This document shows, piece after piece, positions 1 to 7,061 of a DNA stretch of 53,746 nucleotides (positions are counted from its first letter, which is position 1; the number at the start of each line of letters is the position of its first letter). Position numbers and translations under genes: made by a program. Source of the DNA: Bacteroidales bacterium (GTDB lineage Bacteria; Bacteroidota; Bacteroidia; Bacteroidales; UBA7960); the NCBI GenBank assembly GCA_019429365.1, contig JAHYJD010000012.1, positions 1 to 53,746 of the forward strand, given 5' to 3'. The notes under the pieces are model-generated. The model saw nothing but the letters and a program-made list of their open reading frames with translations. It searched no databases and was not told the DNA's origin.

Positions 1-49
1 GGAGTATACGCAATACTAACAGCAAGGTAACAAAAAACCTGCAGTTTTG

Positions 50-604
50 TTAGTAAAGCCAGTCATCGCCTTCTTCTTGAAACAGGTCGGGGTTGATCTG
101 GTCACTATAAAGCAATCGGTGGACTGCCCCCAGTGCTTGCAGCACCAGCGGCCCCCAGTGGCCACCAAACAGCGACCTTATTTGCACTACGGCATTCTGC
201 CTCGATTCCAGGAGGCTTTTCTGGTAAAGCATCACAAAATCTTTCATGTCCTGGTAAATGTCGGCAAGGTTTTCGGCAAGGCTCGCTTCCTGTGTGTCGT
301 AGTTATGGTCGTGAATATAATACCGCTCTTCGGGGCCCAACTTATGGCGCAAGGTTTTGAAAATATCTTCCCATTGCTCTTCGGTAACGAACCTTTCAGC
401 GAAAGCCTCCTCGCTTACCTCGGCCATGGGGAGCAGACTGCCCTTAAGGTAGAGCAGGGGACCCAGCCGGTGAAAGTAGGTGAGAATGTCTGAGGTTTCT
501 TGTTTCTCAGCCGTTTCAAAAAACAGGCAATACTCATTGGCCACCGTGAGCATTTCTATCACTGCCCTCGACCGGGTCAGGTCGTCCTGGTCAAATTCTT
601 CCAT
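50..604 (-). CDS. DUF5063 domain protein
   Basis: A 184-residue acidic, soluble protein. I recognise the DUF5063 family, common in Bacteroidota, from the helical pattern and the conserved middle part around GPEERYYIHDHNYD and the C-terminal FGGHWGPLVLQAL stretch. It has no signal peptide or membrane segment, so it is probably cytoplasmic. I chose the ATG at 604 (protein begins MEEFDQDDL). The frame is open upstream to a TTG at 637, but the extra 11 residues have no support. No biochemical function is known to me for the family. The gene is transcribed away from the nitronate monooxygenase gene, with about 290 bases between the two starts. The end of the gene lies just inside the window edge, so its downstream context cannot be seen. 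Confidence 0.8.
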   Translation of the reverse strand: MEEFDQDDLTRSRAVIEMLTVANEYCLFFETAEKQETSDILTYFHRLGPLLYLKGSLLPMAEVSEEAFAERFVTEEQWEDIFKTLRHKLGPEERYYIHDHNYDTQEASLAENLADIYQDMKDFVMLYQKSLLESRQNAVVQIRSLFGGHWGPLVLQALGAVHRLLYSDQINPDLFQEEGDDWLY

Positions 605-891
605 ACATATTTCGTTTAGTGGTTTTTCCCAGTGCAAAAATACGCTCGCCCTGTATTTTGTTATGCAAAGGAAATCAAGTTTTTTGAGAATTTTTTCCGT
701 AAAAACGCAAGGTTTTCATAAAAAAACTTAATTGGTGACATTTATTACTTTCAGAAGGAAGGCTCTGATTAGCAAGATACTGTCATTTAATGTTTGTTAA
801 TTATTCACAATAAATCACTCATTTTCAATTGTTTTTAATTGCTTGGCGTACTTTTACACTGGGTTAAACAAACATTTAAACAAGATTATCA

Positions 892-1974
892 ATGAGAGAA
901 TTAAAAATAGGGGGATTAACCATACCTGTTCCTGTTATTCAGGGGGGTATGGGGGTTGGTATCTCCATGTCGCGGCTTGCCGTTGCCGTAGCCAACCAGG
1001 GAGGGGTTGGGGTTATTTCAGCCGCCGGTCTTGGCCTGGTACATCGCAATCCGGCACTTGATTTTCTGGAAGCCAATATTGAAGGATTAAAAAAAGAAAT
1101 CAGGCTGGCCAGGGAAAAAACCAAAGGGGTAATAGGGGTAAACATAATGGTGGCCATGTCGAATTTTGCCGACCTGGTTAGCACCGCCATTTCCGAAAAG
1201 GTCGATATCATTTTTTCTGGTGCAGGCTTACCGTTTCAACTTCCTGCATTTTTGCAATCCGACAGTACTACCAAGCTGGTGCCTATCGTATCTTCGGGCA
1301 GGGCAGCCAAACTAATCTGCGAAAAATGGAAGGCTCTGCACGATTACCTTCCTGACGCCATCGTGGTGGAAGGGCCCAAGGCAGGCGGGCATTTGGGATT
1401 CAAAAAGGAGCATATTGAGGATTCGCAGCATTCGCTCGAGGCGCTGATTCCTGAAGTTGTAAAAGAGGTTTCGTACTTTGAAGAGAAATACCACAAAGAG
1501 ATACCTGTAATTGCAGCCGGTGGGATTTATTCGGGCACAGACATTTTCAACATTATGCAAAGAGGGGCTAAGGCAGTGCAAATGGGCACCCGCTTTGTAA
1601 CCACCGAGGAATGCGATGCCTCCGCGGGTTTTAAAAAAGCCTATATCGATGCATCGGAAAATGATATACAAATCATTCAAAGTCCGGTTGGCATGCCTGG
1701 CCGGGCGGTAAGCAATCCTTTCATTGACAAGGTCAGGGCCGGGTTAAAACGACCCATCAAGTGTCCTTTTCATTGCATTAAAACCTGCGATGTTTCAAGC
1801 AGCCCTTATTGTATCATAAACGCTTTATTCAATGCTTACAAAGGCAATATGAAAAGCGGGTATGCGTTTGCAGGAACCAATGCTTTTCTGGCGACTAAGA
1901 TTACTACTGTAAGGGAAATTTTTAATGAGCTGGTGGCCGACTTTCAGGCGGCATTAAAAAAGGCAGGAGAGTAG
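892..1974 (+). CDS. Nitronate monooxygenase family flavoprotein
   Basis: A 360-residue TIM-barrel FMN enzyme of the nitronate monooxygenase (2-nitropropane dioxygenase) family, which oxidises alkyl nitronates. The family is related to the enoyl-ACP reductase FabK. Visible marks are the N-terminal VIQGGMG (residues 16-21), the GGHLG motif (165-169) with the likely catalytic His167, the phosphate-binding AAGGIYSG (208-215) and MGTRF (231-235). Near the C-terminus there is a CPFHCIKTC cluster (Cys291, 295, 299) and a further Cys307. I have not linked that cluster to a known cofactor. The ATG at 892 gives the usual family N-terminus. The gene is followed convergently by the sugar symporter gene, and an intrinsic terminator hairpin straddles its stop codon. 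The substrate could differ from nitronates; FabK-like activity cannot be excluded from sequence alone. Confidence 0.85.
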   Translation: MRELKIGGLTIPVPVIQGGMGVGISMSRLAVAVANQGGVGVISAAGLGLVHRNPALDFLEANIEGLKKEIRLAREKTKGVIGVNIMVAMSNFADLVSTAISEKVDIIFSGAGLPFQLPAFLQSDSTTKLVPIVSSGRAAKLICEKWKALHDYLPDAIVVEGPKAGGHLGFKKEHIEDSQHSLEALIPEVVKEVSYFEEKYHKEIPVIAAGGIYSGTDIFNIMQRGAKAVQMGTRFVTTEECDASAGFKKAYIDASENDIQIIQSPVGMPGRAVSNPFIDKVRAGLKRPIKCPFHCIKTCDVSSSPYCIINALFNAYKGNMKSGYAFAGTNAFLATKITTVREIFNELVADFQAALKKAGE

Positions 1975-1985
1975 CCCTGCCTTTT
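1958..1985 (+). terminator. Intrinsic terminator spanning the NMO stop codon
   Basis: A perfect 10-bp inverted repeat: AAAAGGCAGG at 1958-1967 and CCTGCCTTTT at 1976-1985. The 8-base loop contains the TAG stop codon of the nitronate monooxygenase gene (1972-1974). The flanking A-run and T-run mean the hairpin can end transcription in both directions, serving the convergent symporter gene that stops at 1997. Confidence 0.75.
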
Positions 1986-1996
1986 CAGATATCTCT

Positions 1997-3637
1997 CTAC
2001 CAAAATACCGTATACAGCAAGGCCAGCAGCAACATGATGATGTAGGCCGACACGTTGAATGATTTTGGTGTTTTGAAGAATTCTTTAAGCAGCGGAATAC
2101 CCTTGGGGTTATCATCTCCTTCGGCACTGGTAAGGCTTACCATAAGGATTGTGGCAATGGTAAGGGCGAAGGTATAAAACATCTGGTCGAGGAAGGGCAT
2201 TTCGATAGGAAGGACCTTAAGCAGCAAGGCTATTGGTATAGATGCAATCACGCCCACAATGGCGCCCTTGGACGAGGTTTTTTTCCAGAAAAGGCCCATA
2301 AGGAAAACGGCAAGAATGCCCGGGCTAACCAGTCCGGTATATTCCTGAATGTACTGGAACATTTGCGGCATGGAGCTCAGGGTGGGAGCCAGCAAAACAG
2401 CAATGATCAGTGCAACGATAACAGATATGCGGCCAATAACTACCAGGTTTATCCCGTTTTCCTTTTTGGCAAAATAGGGTTTGTAAATATCCATGGTAAA
2501 GATGGTGGCCGTAGAGTTAAGCATAGAGGCCAGGGAAGACACAATGGCTGCAGTCAAGGCCGCCACCACCAGGCCTTTTATGCCAACCGGAATAAAACTG
2601 CGGATCAGGTAAGGGTAAGAAACATCATAATTAATGCCACCGTCAGGGCGTGTAAATACCTGCTGAATGTTTTCAATAATGGCAGTTCCTGCAGGCTGTG
2701 TATACAAAACGTAAGCAATAATGCCGGGAAGCACCACGAAAACAGGGAGGAGTAATTTAAGAAAGGCAGCATAGGCAAGCCCTTTCTGGGCCTCGGGAAG
2801 GGATTTGGCAGCCAGGGCACGCTGGATAATATACTGGTTGAATCCCCAATAATAAAGGTTTGCCACCCACAAGCCTCCAATCAGCACCCCGATTCCGGGC
2901 AAGTTCATGTATTCGGGGTTGTCCTTTTTTAGAATCATTTGAAATTTATCGCCTGCCACATCATACACATGCCCCAGGCCCGACAATACGCCCCCATCGG
3001 GTGTAACATGCTGCAAGGCTATTATGGTGGTGATGAGTCCGCCAATGACCAGCAAAACAACCTGGATCACATCGGTCCATGCAACGGCCGATAACCCGCC
3101 CCAAATAGAATAGGCTGCAGCAAAAAAGGCAAGTCCGAAAATAAACAGTATTATCGTTGAGCCGTCGCCATTGCCCAGGATCGTATCCAGGGCCTTGGCG
3201 CCCAAAAAGAGCACCGAGGTTAGGTTAACAAAAATGAACAGCCCGATCCAGAAAACTGCAAGAATGGTTTTGAGCTGGGTGTTGAACCGCCGCTCTACAA
3301 ATTCAGGTATGGTGTAAAGTCCCTGCTTGATAAAGATGGGAAGGAAATACTTGGCCACAATGATCAATGTCAGGGCCGACATCCATTCGTATGAAGCAAT
3401 GGCCAAACCGATGGCAAAACCGGATCCCGACATGCCGATAAACTGCTCGGCCGAAATATTGGCGGCAATCAGCGAGGCACCAATGGCCCACCATGGCAGG
3501 CTTTTTCCCGCAAGGAAATAATCCTCGGTGGTTTTTTTGTGCCCCTTTTTGGTGCGCGAAACCCAAAGGCCTACCGAAAGGATAAGGATTCCGTAAGCGG
3601 CGAAAACAATGTAATCAAGCGTATGAAAGGTGTTCAT
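1997..3637 (-). CDS. Na+/sugar symporter, SSS family (vSGLT-like)
   Basis: A 546-residue inner-membrane protein of the sodium:solute symporter family, very similar to Vibrio vSGLT, which imports galactose or glucose with Na+. About 14 hydrophobic segments are visible. Residues matching those I recall for the vSGLT sugar site are present: Gln65, Glu84 and Ser87 in the ISAEQFIG to ASYEWMS region, Asn260, Tyr263 and Trp264 in VANLYYWGFNQY, Lys294, and Gln431. The Na+ site serines appear as Ser367 and Ser368 in AAIVSSLASMLNST. Length equals the family norm. It is transcribed towards the nitronate monooxygenase gene and shares its terminator. Neighbouring genes give no clue to the sugar, though a pullulanase and a phosphosugar mutase occur further along. 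Subfamily assignment is strong; exact sugar is inference. Confidence 0.9.
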   Translation of the reverse strand: MNTFHTLDYIVFAAYGILILSVGLWVSRTKKGHKKTTEDYFLAGKSLPWWAIGASLIAANISAEQFIGMSGSGFAIGLAIASYEWMSALTLIIVAKYFLPIFIKQGLYTIPEFVERRFNTQLKTILAVFWIGLFIFVNLTSVLFLGAKALDTILGNGDGSTIILFIFGLAFFAAAYSIWGGLSAVAWTDVIQVVLLVIGGLITTIIALQHVTPDGGVLSGLGHVYDVAGDKFQMILKKDNPEYMNLPGIGVLIGGLWVANLYYWGFNQYIIQRALAAKSLPEAQKGLAYAAFLKLLLPVFVVLPGIIAYVLYTQPAGTAIIENIQQVFTRPDGGINYDVSYPYLIRSFIPVGIKGLVVAALTAAIVSSLASMLNSTATIFTMDIYKPYFAKKENGINLVVIGRISVIVALIIAVLLAPTLSSMPQMFQYIQEYTGLVSPGILAVFLMGLFWKKTSSKGAIVGVIASIPIALLLKVLPIEMPFLDQMFYTFALTIATILMVSLTSAEGDDNPKGIPLLKEFFKTPKSFNVSAYIIMLLLALLYTVFW

Positions 3638-3771
3638 TGCCCAAAAAATTTGTTTTATTTTCGAAAAGGGCGGCTGGTAAGGGCCTGCACCAAAGCCAGC
3701 GGCTAATTTACTACAATAATATTATGAGGTTTTGGAATCTTTAAAAAAATACAAACCATTGAAAGTTTTTG

Positions 3772-3801
3772 TTGCAGGTATTAAAGAATTTTTTACTTTT
3801 G
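3772..3801 (+). promoter_or_regulatory. Bacteroidota-type promoter of the tRNA-Leu pair
   Basis: TTG at 3772-3774, a 19-base spacer, and TACTTTTG at 3794-3801, matching the TTG-N19-20-TAnnTTTG pattern. Expected transcription start falls just before the first tRNA at 3813. Confidence 0.75.
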
Positions 3802-3812
3802 CCAAACCTTTT

Positions 3813-3899
3813 GCCCAGGTGGTGAAACTGGTAGACACGCTACTTTGAGGGGGTAGTGACCGTAAGGTTGTGCAAGTTCGAGTCTTGTCCTGGGCACCA
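3813..3899 (+). tRNA. tRNA-Leu (anticodon GAG)
   Basis: An 87-base class II tRNA with encoded CCA. The acceptor stem GCCCAGG pairs with CCTGGGC, followed by discriminator A and CCA. The anticodon stem CTACT/GGTAG encloses TTGAGGG, which gives anticodon GAG (reads CUC and CUU leucine codons). The long variable arm (GACC GTAA GGTT) and the GTTCGAG T-loop are clear. It is cotranscribed with the next tRNA from the promoter ending at 3801. Confidence 0.96.
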
Positions 3900-3939
3900 G
3901 TTTTTTAGATTAAGAAAAGGGATCGCTCTGTATTTTATT

Positions 3940-4026
3940 GCCCAGATGGCGGAATTGGTAGACGCGCTAGTTTCAGGGACTAGTATTGGTAACAATGTGC
4001 AGGTTCGAGTCCTGTTCTGGGCACCA
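3940..4026 (+). tRNA. tRNA-Leu (anticodon CAG)
   Basis: An 87-base class II tRNA with encoded CCA. The acceptor stem GCCCAGA pairs perfectly with TCTGGGC. The anticodon stem CTAGT/ACTAG encloses TTCAGGG, giving anticodon CAG (reads CUG). The variable arm (ATTG GTAA CAAT) and T-arm are regular. It lies 40 bases after the first tRNA-Leu and is followed by a terminator hairpin. Confidence 0.96.
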
Positions 4027-4042
4027 AAAGAATTTTAATAGG

Positions 4043-4072
4043 CTGTATAACAATAAGTTATACGGTTTTTTT
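4043..4072 (+). terminator. Intrinsic terminator of the tRNA-Leu operon
   Basis: GTATAAC (4045-4051) and GTTATAC (4057-4063) form a perfect 7-bp stem with a 5-base loop, extendable by two pairs, followed by seven T residues (4066-4072). Confidence 0.85.
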
Positions 4073-4388
4073 GTGCCCGGTTCTCGCGCATTTTTTCCCC
4101 GGATAGAACTACGCTTGCTCTTTTTTTGGATAATTGAAATAGAGATGCAAAATTGCATAATACCTGGCCTGTTTTAGTTCAGCTGCAATTTTTTCCTCCA
4201 AGGCAATACGAAAAGGGGTGTATTTAAATTTTTACCAATAATAAATGTAATGCAATTAAAATTTTAAGATAATTTATGCGTTGGAAAGAATTTAATGGTG
4301 CGAATAATTTATCCCATAAAAAAAGGCAGCACTAAGGCTAGCCTTTTTTGCAGGCATAATTTGTTTGACAACCCTTAAAAAGGTGATT
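4073..4388. other. AT-rich intergenic stretch with a second terminator
   Basis: No gene seen in these 316 bases. The stretch holds an isolated palindrome ATGCAAAATTGCAT at 4145-4158 of unknown meaning. At 4318-4349 an A-run plus GGC and a GCC plus T-run form a likely bidirectional terminator for the FAD oxidoreductase gene that ends at 4389 on the minus strand. Confidence 0.6.
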
Positions 4389-5831
4389 TTACCTTTTCCT
4401 CAGAACCTCCATTGCGGTCATATACCCGCTGAAAATGGATCCGGAAAATCCACCCCCAAATTTTCCCCATGCTGAGGCAATATGGATGTTGTCGGGCAAA
4501 GCTGATAAGTAATCTGCAGATTTTCCGGGGTTTTGAGCAAAGCCATACACGGCACCGGCCGGATTTAAAGTGTAGCGCCTGATGGTTAAGGGCGTTCCCA
4601 CTTCCACGTATTCAAGGGCCTCCCTGAATCCGGGAATAAGTTTTTCACATCTTTCAGTAAAAATCTCAGCCACTTCGGCTTTTTTCTTCAGGTAAGCTTT
4701 CCTATCCAAACCCTCCCAGTTTTCTGCATAGTCAATACAGCATACCGCACCCACACTTTTTCCGGCAGGGGCAAGGGCCGAGTCCACCTGGCTGTAATCC
4801 ACTAAGGTAAAACTACGGGTTTTGAAGTCTGCATGGTTGTTGCCAATAATGTCCTTTTGGACATTAATTGACGGATCGAAAACAAAGGTTGAGTAGAAGC
4901 GGTTGCCAACCTCTTTTAGTGATTTTTTGAAACCAAAATACACCGTAAGAAGCGAAGCCCCGATTTTCAGGTCCTTAATTTTTTCTGACAGGGCTTTACC
5001 CTGGTTCTCAGGCAGAAGTGCACTGGCCAGGTTGGGAACAGATGCGTTCACAATAATGTCAGTGGCATGAGCTGAGAATTCCTCCTTGTTTTTTCCGCTT
5101 TTGTTTTCATATCGAACCCCAACCGCCCGGTCCCCTTCAAAGATGATTTCCGTGGTAAGGCTGTTCAGCTTTACCGTTCCCCCATGCACTTCGATCAAAG
5201 CCATCAGGGCATCAGAAAGCTTCTGCGATCCTCCCTTTACAAAACTGGCATTCCCTCCATAGTAGCTGCCCTGGGCCACCAGGTAATAGTTGAGTGAGAT
5301 GGAATACGGGTCATCATGAAAATAGCCCAGGTTACCCAGTAAAATCAATTTAAGGTCTTCATTGCCAATGTGCTCATCCAGGAAGTCGCCAAGACTCCTT
5401 TCAGGTTTGCCGGCAGCTTCGGCCAAGATTTTGCGGGAGTTTAGTATAAAATGAAAGTACGTTTTTATTCCTTGTTCTTCATCTGGGAAAAGCTCCAAAA
5501 GCTTGCTTTGCGTCTCTTCCGGATTATGGGGAATCACCACATCCTGCCGGCCGTTTACAAAACGATAAAATTCAGGCAAGTCCAGCAGGGTTATTCGGTC
5601 GGTCAGCCCCAGGTCCCGGAAAATTCTGACTTTTAAGTCTTTTGCGTGCGGCCCATCCATTTCATGTAGCCCAACTTCCAGGGTAAAATCCTTGCGCTGA
5701 AAAGTGGTTGCGCAGCCGCCCGGGCGGTCGTGCTGCTCGAGCAATAAGACTTTTTTACCTTCTTTGGCCAGTTTCGCTCCTGCAGTAAGGCCTCCCAGCC
5801 CACCACCGATTATTATTATATCGAAAGTCAT
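4389..5831 (-). CDS. Phytoene desaturase/carotene isomerase-like FAD oxidoreductase
   Basis: A 480-residue FAD-dependent amine-oxidase-fold protein related to CrtI phytoene desaturases, CrtISO isomerases and the RetSat group. The N-terminus carries the dinucleotide-binding GGGLGG (9-14) followed by LLEQHDRPGGCATTF, the usual second strand and substrate-entry motif. The C-terminal GKFGGGFSGSIFSGY is the typical FAD-closing segment. No other carotenoid gene (CrtB, CrtE) lies nearby, so a role in carotenoid synthesis is not supported by context; retinol or other polyene substrates are equally possible. The ATG at 5831 starts directly on the FAD-binding strand, so the start is firm. It precedes no gene on the same strand within 36 bases except the GNAT-like gene upstream (ends 5868), with which it may be cotranscribed. 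Confidence 0.85.
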   Translation of the reverse strand: MTFDIIIIGGGLGGLTAGAKLAKEGKKVLLLEQHDRPGGCATTFQRKDFTLEVGLHEMDGPHAKDLKVRIFRDLGLTDRITLLDLPEFYRFVNGRQDVVIPHNPEETQSKLLELFPDEEQGIKTYFHFILNSRKILAEAAGKPERSLGDFLDEHIGNEDLKLILLGNLGYFHDDPYSISLNYYLVAQGSYYGGNASFVKGGSQKLSDALMALIEVHGGTVKLNSLTTEIIFEGDRAVGVRYENKSGKNKEEFSAHATDIIVNASVPNLASALLPENQGKALSEKIKDLKIGASLLTVYFGFKKSLKEVGNRFYSTFVFDPSINVQKDIIGNNHADFKTRSFTLVDYSQVDSALAPAGKSVGAVCCIDYAENWEGLDRKAYLKKKAEVAEIFTERCEKLIPGFREALEYVEVGTPLTIRRYTLNPAGAVYGFAQNPGKSADYLSALPDNIHIASAWGKFGGGFSGSIFSGYMTAMEVLRKR

Positions 5832-5867
5832 AAATAATAAGCATTATTGGTTTGAAAGAAAAGTCAT

Positions 5868-7037
5868 TTAAAATTTCTCAGGAATGGGATACCTTTTAAA
5901 CGGTTTATTCCGGTCGAAAAGGTAACGGTAAGTTATGTAATGCTTAGCAGGTTCAGCCCCAATGGCAACCCATATTTTGCGCATTTTTGGATTAAAGTCG
6001 GCCACCCATGAAAATTCAATCTCGGTATAATGTGGTTTTCTGGCCATTGCCTCTGCAACTTGCAAAGCCATTGCCGATTCAATACCCAGGTTCTGAAATT
6101 TTGGAATTACGCCCATTAGCACTCCCCTGGCGCGGGTCATGGTTTTTTTCTTTTTCAGATACAGAAATTTCAGCATAGCCGGCAGGCTGAGTTTTCCGTT
6201 CAGTTTCTTCAGTATCTGGTTCACATCAGGGTACATCAGGTATATGGCAATGGGCTGATCTTCATGGTATGCAATCCAGATAAATTCTTCATCAATAATG
6301 GCCTTTGCTTTTTGAATGGTCTTTTTGATGTAGGCCGGCTCAAGTGGCTCAAAATGCTCTTTAAAAGAGGCCCAGGCAGTGTTAAAAACCTCGGCAAAGT
6401 CATTCACAAACTCATCCTTCTTTTTCCATTCAAAATGCCTGAAATGATAACCAGGCTTTTTTGCCACCCATTCTGCGATCTTTTTAAACTTTTCAGGAAG
6501 CTCTTTGGTAAGGTCCAGGTGAAAACCTTCCTGCTTGTAATAGGTCTGAAAGCCATATGACTCGAAAAGCTCCTGATAATATGGATGGTTAAATGAAATT
6601 TCATAGGTTGGGTGCGTAAACCCGTCTACCAGCAAGCCCCAGTATTTGTCTGTTTCTCCAAAGTTAATCGGGCCATCCATGGCTTCCATTCCCCTAACTT
6701 TCAGCCAGTCGCGGGCAGTATCGAAAAGCAGAAAAGCCGCATTTTTGTCGTTAATACACTCGAAAAACCCCATACCCCCGGTTGGCTGGTCTTGCTTATA
6801 TGCCATGTTCTTGTCAATAAAAGCAGCTATCCTTCCAATCAGACGATTATTGTCATCGTAAAGCAACCAGCGCGCTGCTTCTCCATGTTTGAAATACACG
6901 TTTTTTTGAGGGTCAAAAATCGACTCCACCTCCTTGTCGAGCGGACATACCCAGGTGGGGTCGTTTTTATAAATGATGCGCCCTACCTCGTGAAAGGCTT
7001 TTCTGCTGCTGCGGCTGTTTACTTCTTTAATTTCCAT
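5868..7037 (-). CDS. GNAT-fold acyltransferase-like protein (YghO-like), copy 1
   Basis: A 389-residue soluble protein of the double-GNAT type found in many genomes as a hypothetical protein related to E. coli YghO. The N-terminal half has the family pattern NDPTWVCPL, FDPQKN, LIGRIAAFID, then MDGPINFGETDKYWG and GF-THPTYE. The C-terminal half has an acetyl-CoA-binding-like segment, PKFQNLGIESAM, near residues 310-325. The substrate is unknown. The stop of the acyl-CoA ligase gene (7062) lies 24 bases upstream of this start, so the two are probably one operon, and the FAD oxidoreductase may follow. This hints at a role in lipid or acyl metabolism, but that is inference from position. A distant paralogue is encoded at 25392-26513. 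Confidence 0.75.
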   Translation of the reverse strand: MEIKEVNSRSSRKAFHEVGRIIYKNDPTWVCPLDKEVESIFDPQKNVYFKHGEAARWLLYDDNNRLIGRIAAFIDKNMAYKQDQPTGGMGFFECINDKNAAFLLFDTARDWLKVRGMEAMDGPINFGETDKYWGLLVDGFTHPTYEISFNHPYYQELFESYGFQTYYKQEGFHLDLTKELPEKFKKIAEWVAKKPGYHFRHFEWKKKDEFVNDFAEVFNTAWASFKEHFEPLEPAYIKKTIQKAKAIIDEEFIWIAYHEDQPIAIYLMYPDVNQILKKLNGKLSLPAMLKFLYLKKKKTMTRARGVLMGVIPKFQNLGIESAMALQVAEAMARKPHYTEIEFSWVADFNPKMRKIWVAIGAEPAKHYITYRYLFDRNKPFKRYPIPEKF

Positions 7038-7061
7038 ATTTCTGAAGTTTTTGTTTCAGGA

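Noticed and set aside
3813-4026. tRNA-Leu genes as an attachment site for an integrated element
   Set aside because: No integrase gene follows and no repeated tRNA 3' end was seen downstream; the two tRNAs resemble each other only as isoacceptors.
4145-4158. Palindrome ATGCAAAATTGCAT as a regulator site
   Set aside because: It lies in a gap downstream of the tRNA terminator and after the end of a minus-strand gene, so it controls no start; likely chance in AT-rich DNA.
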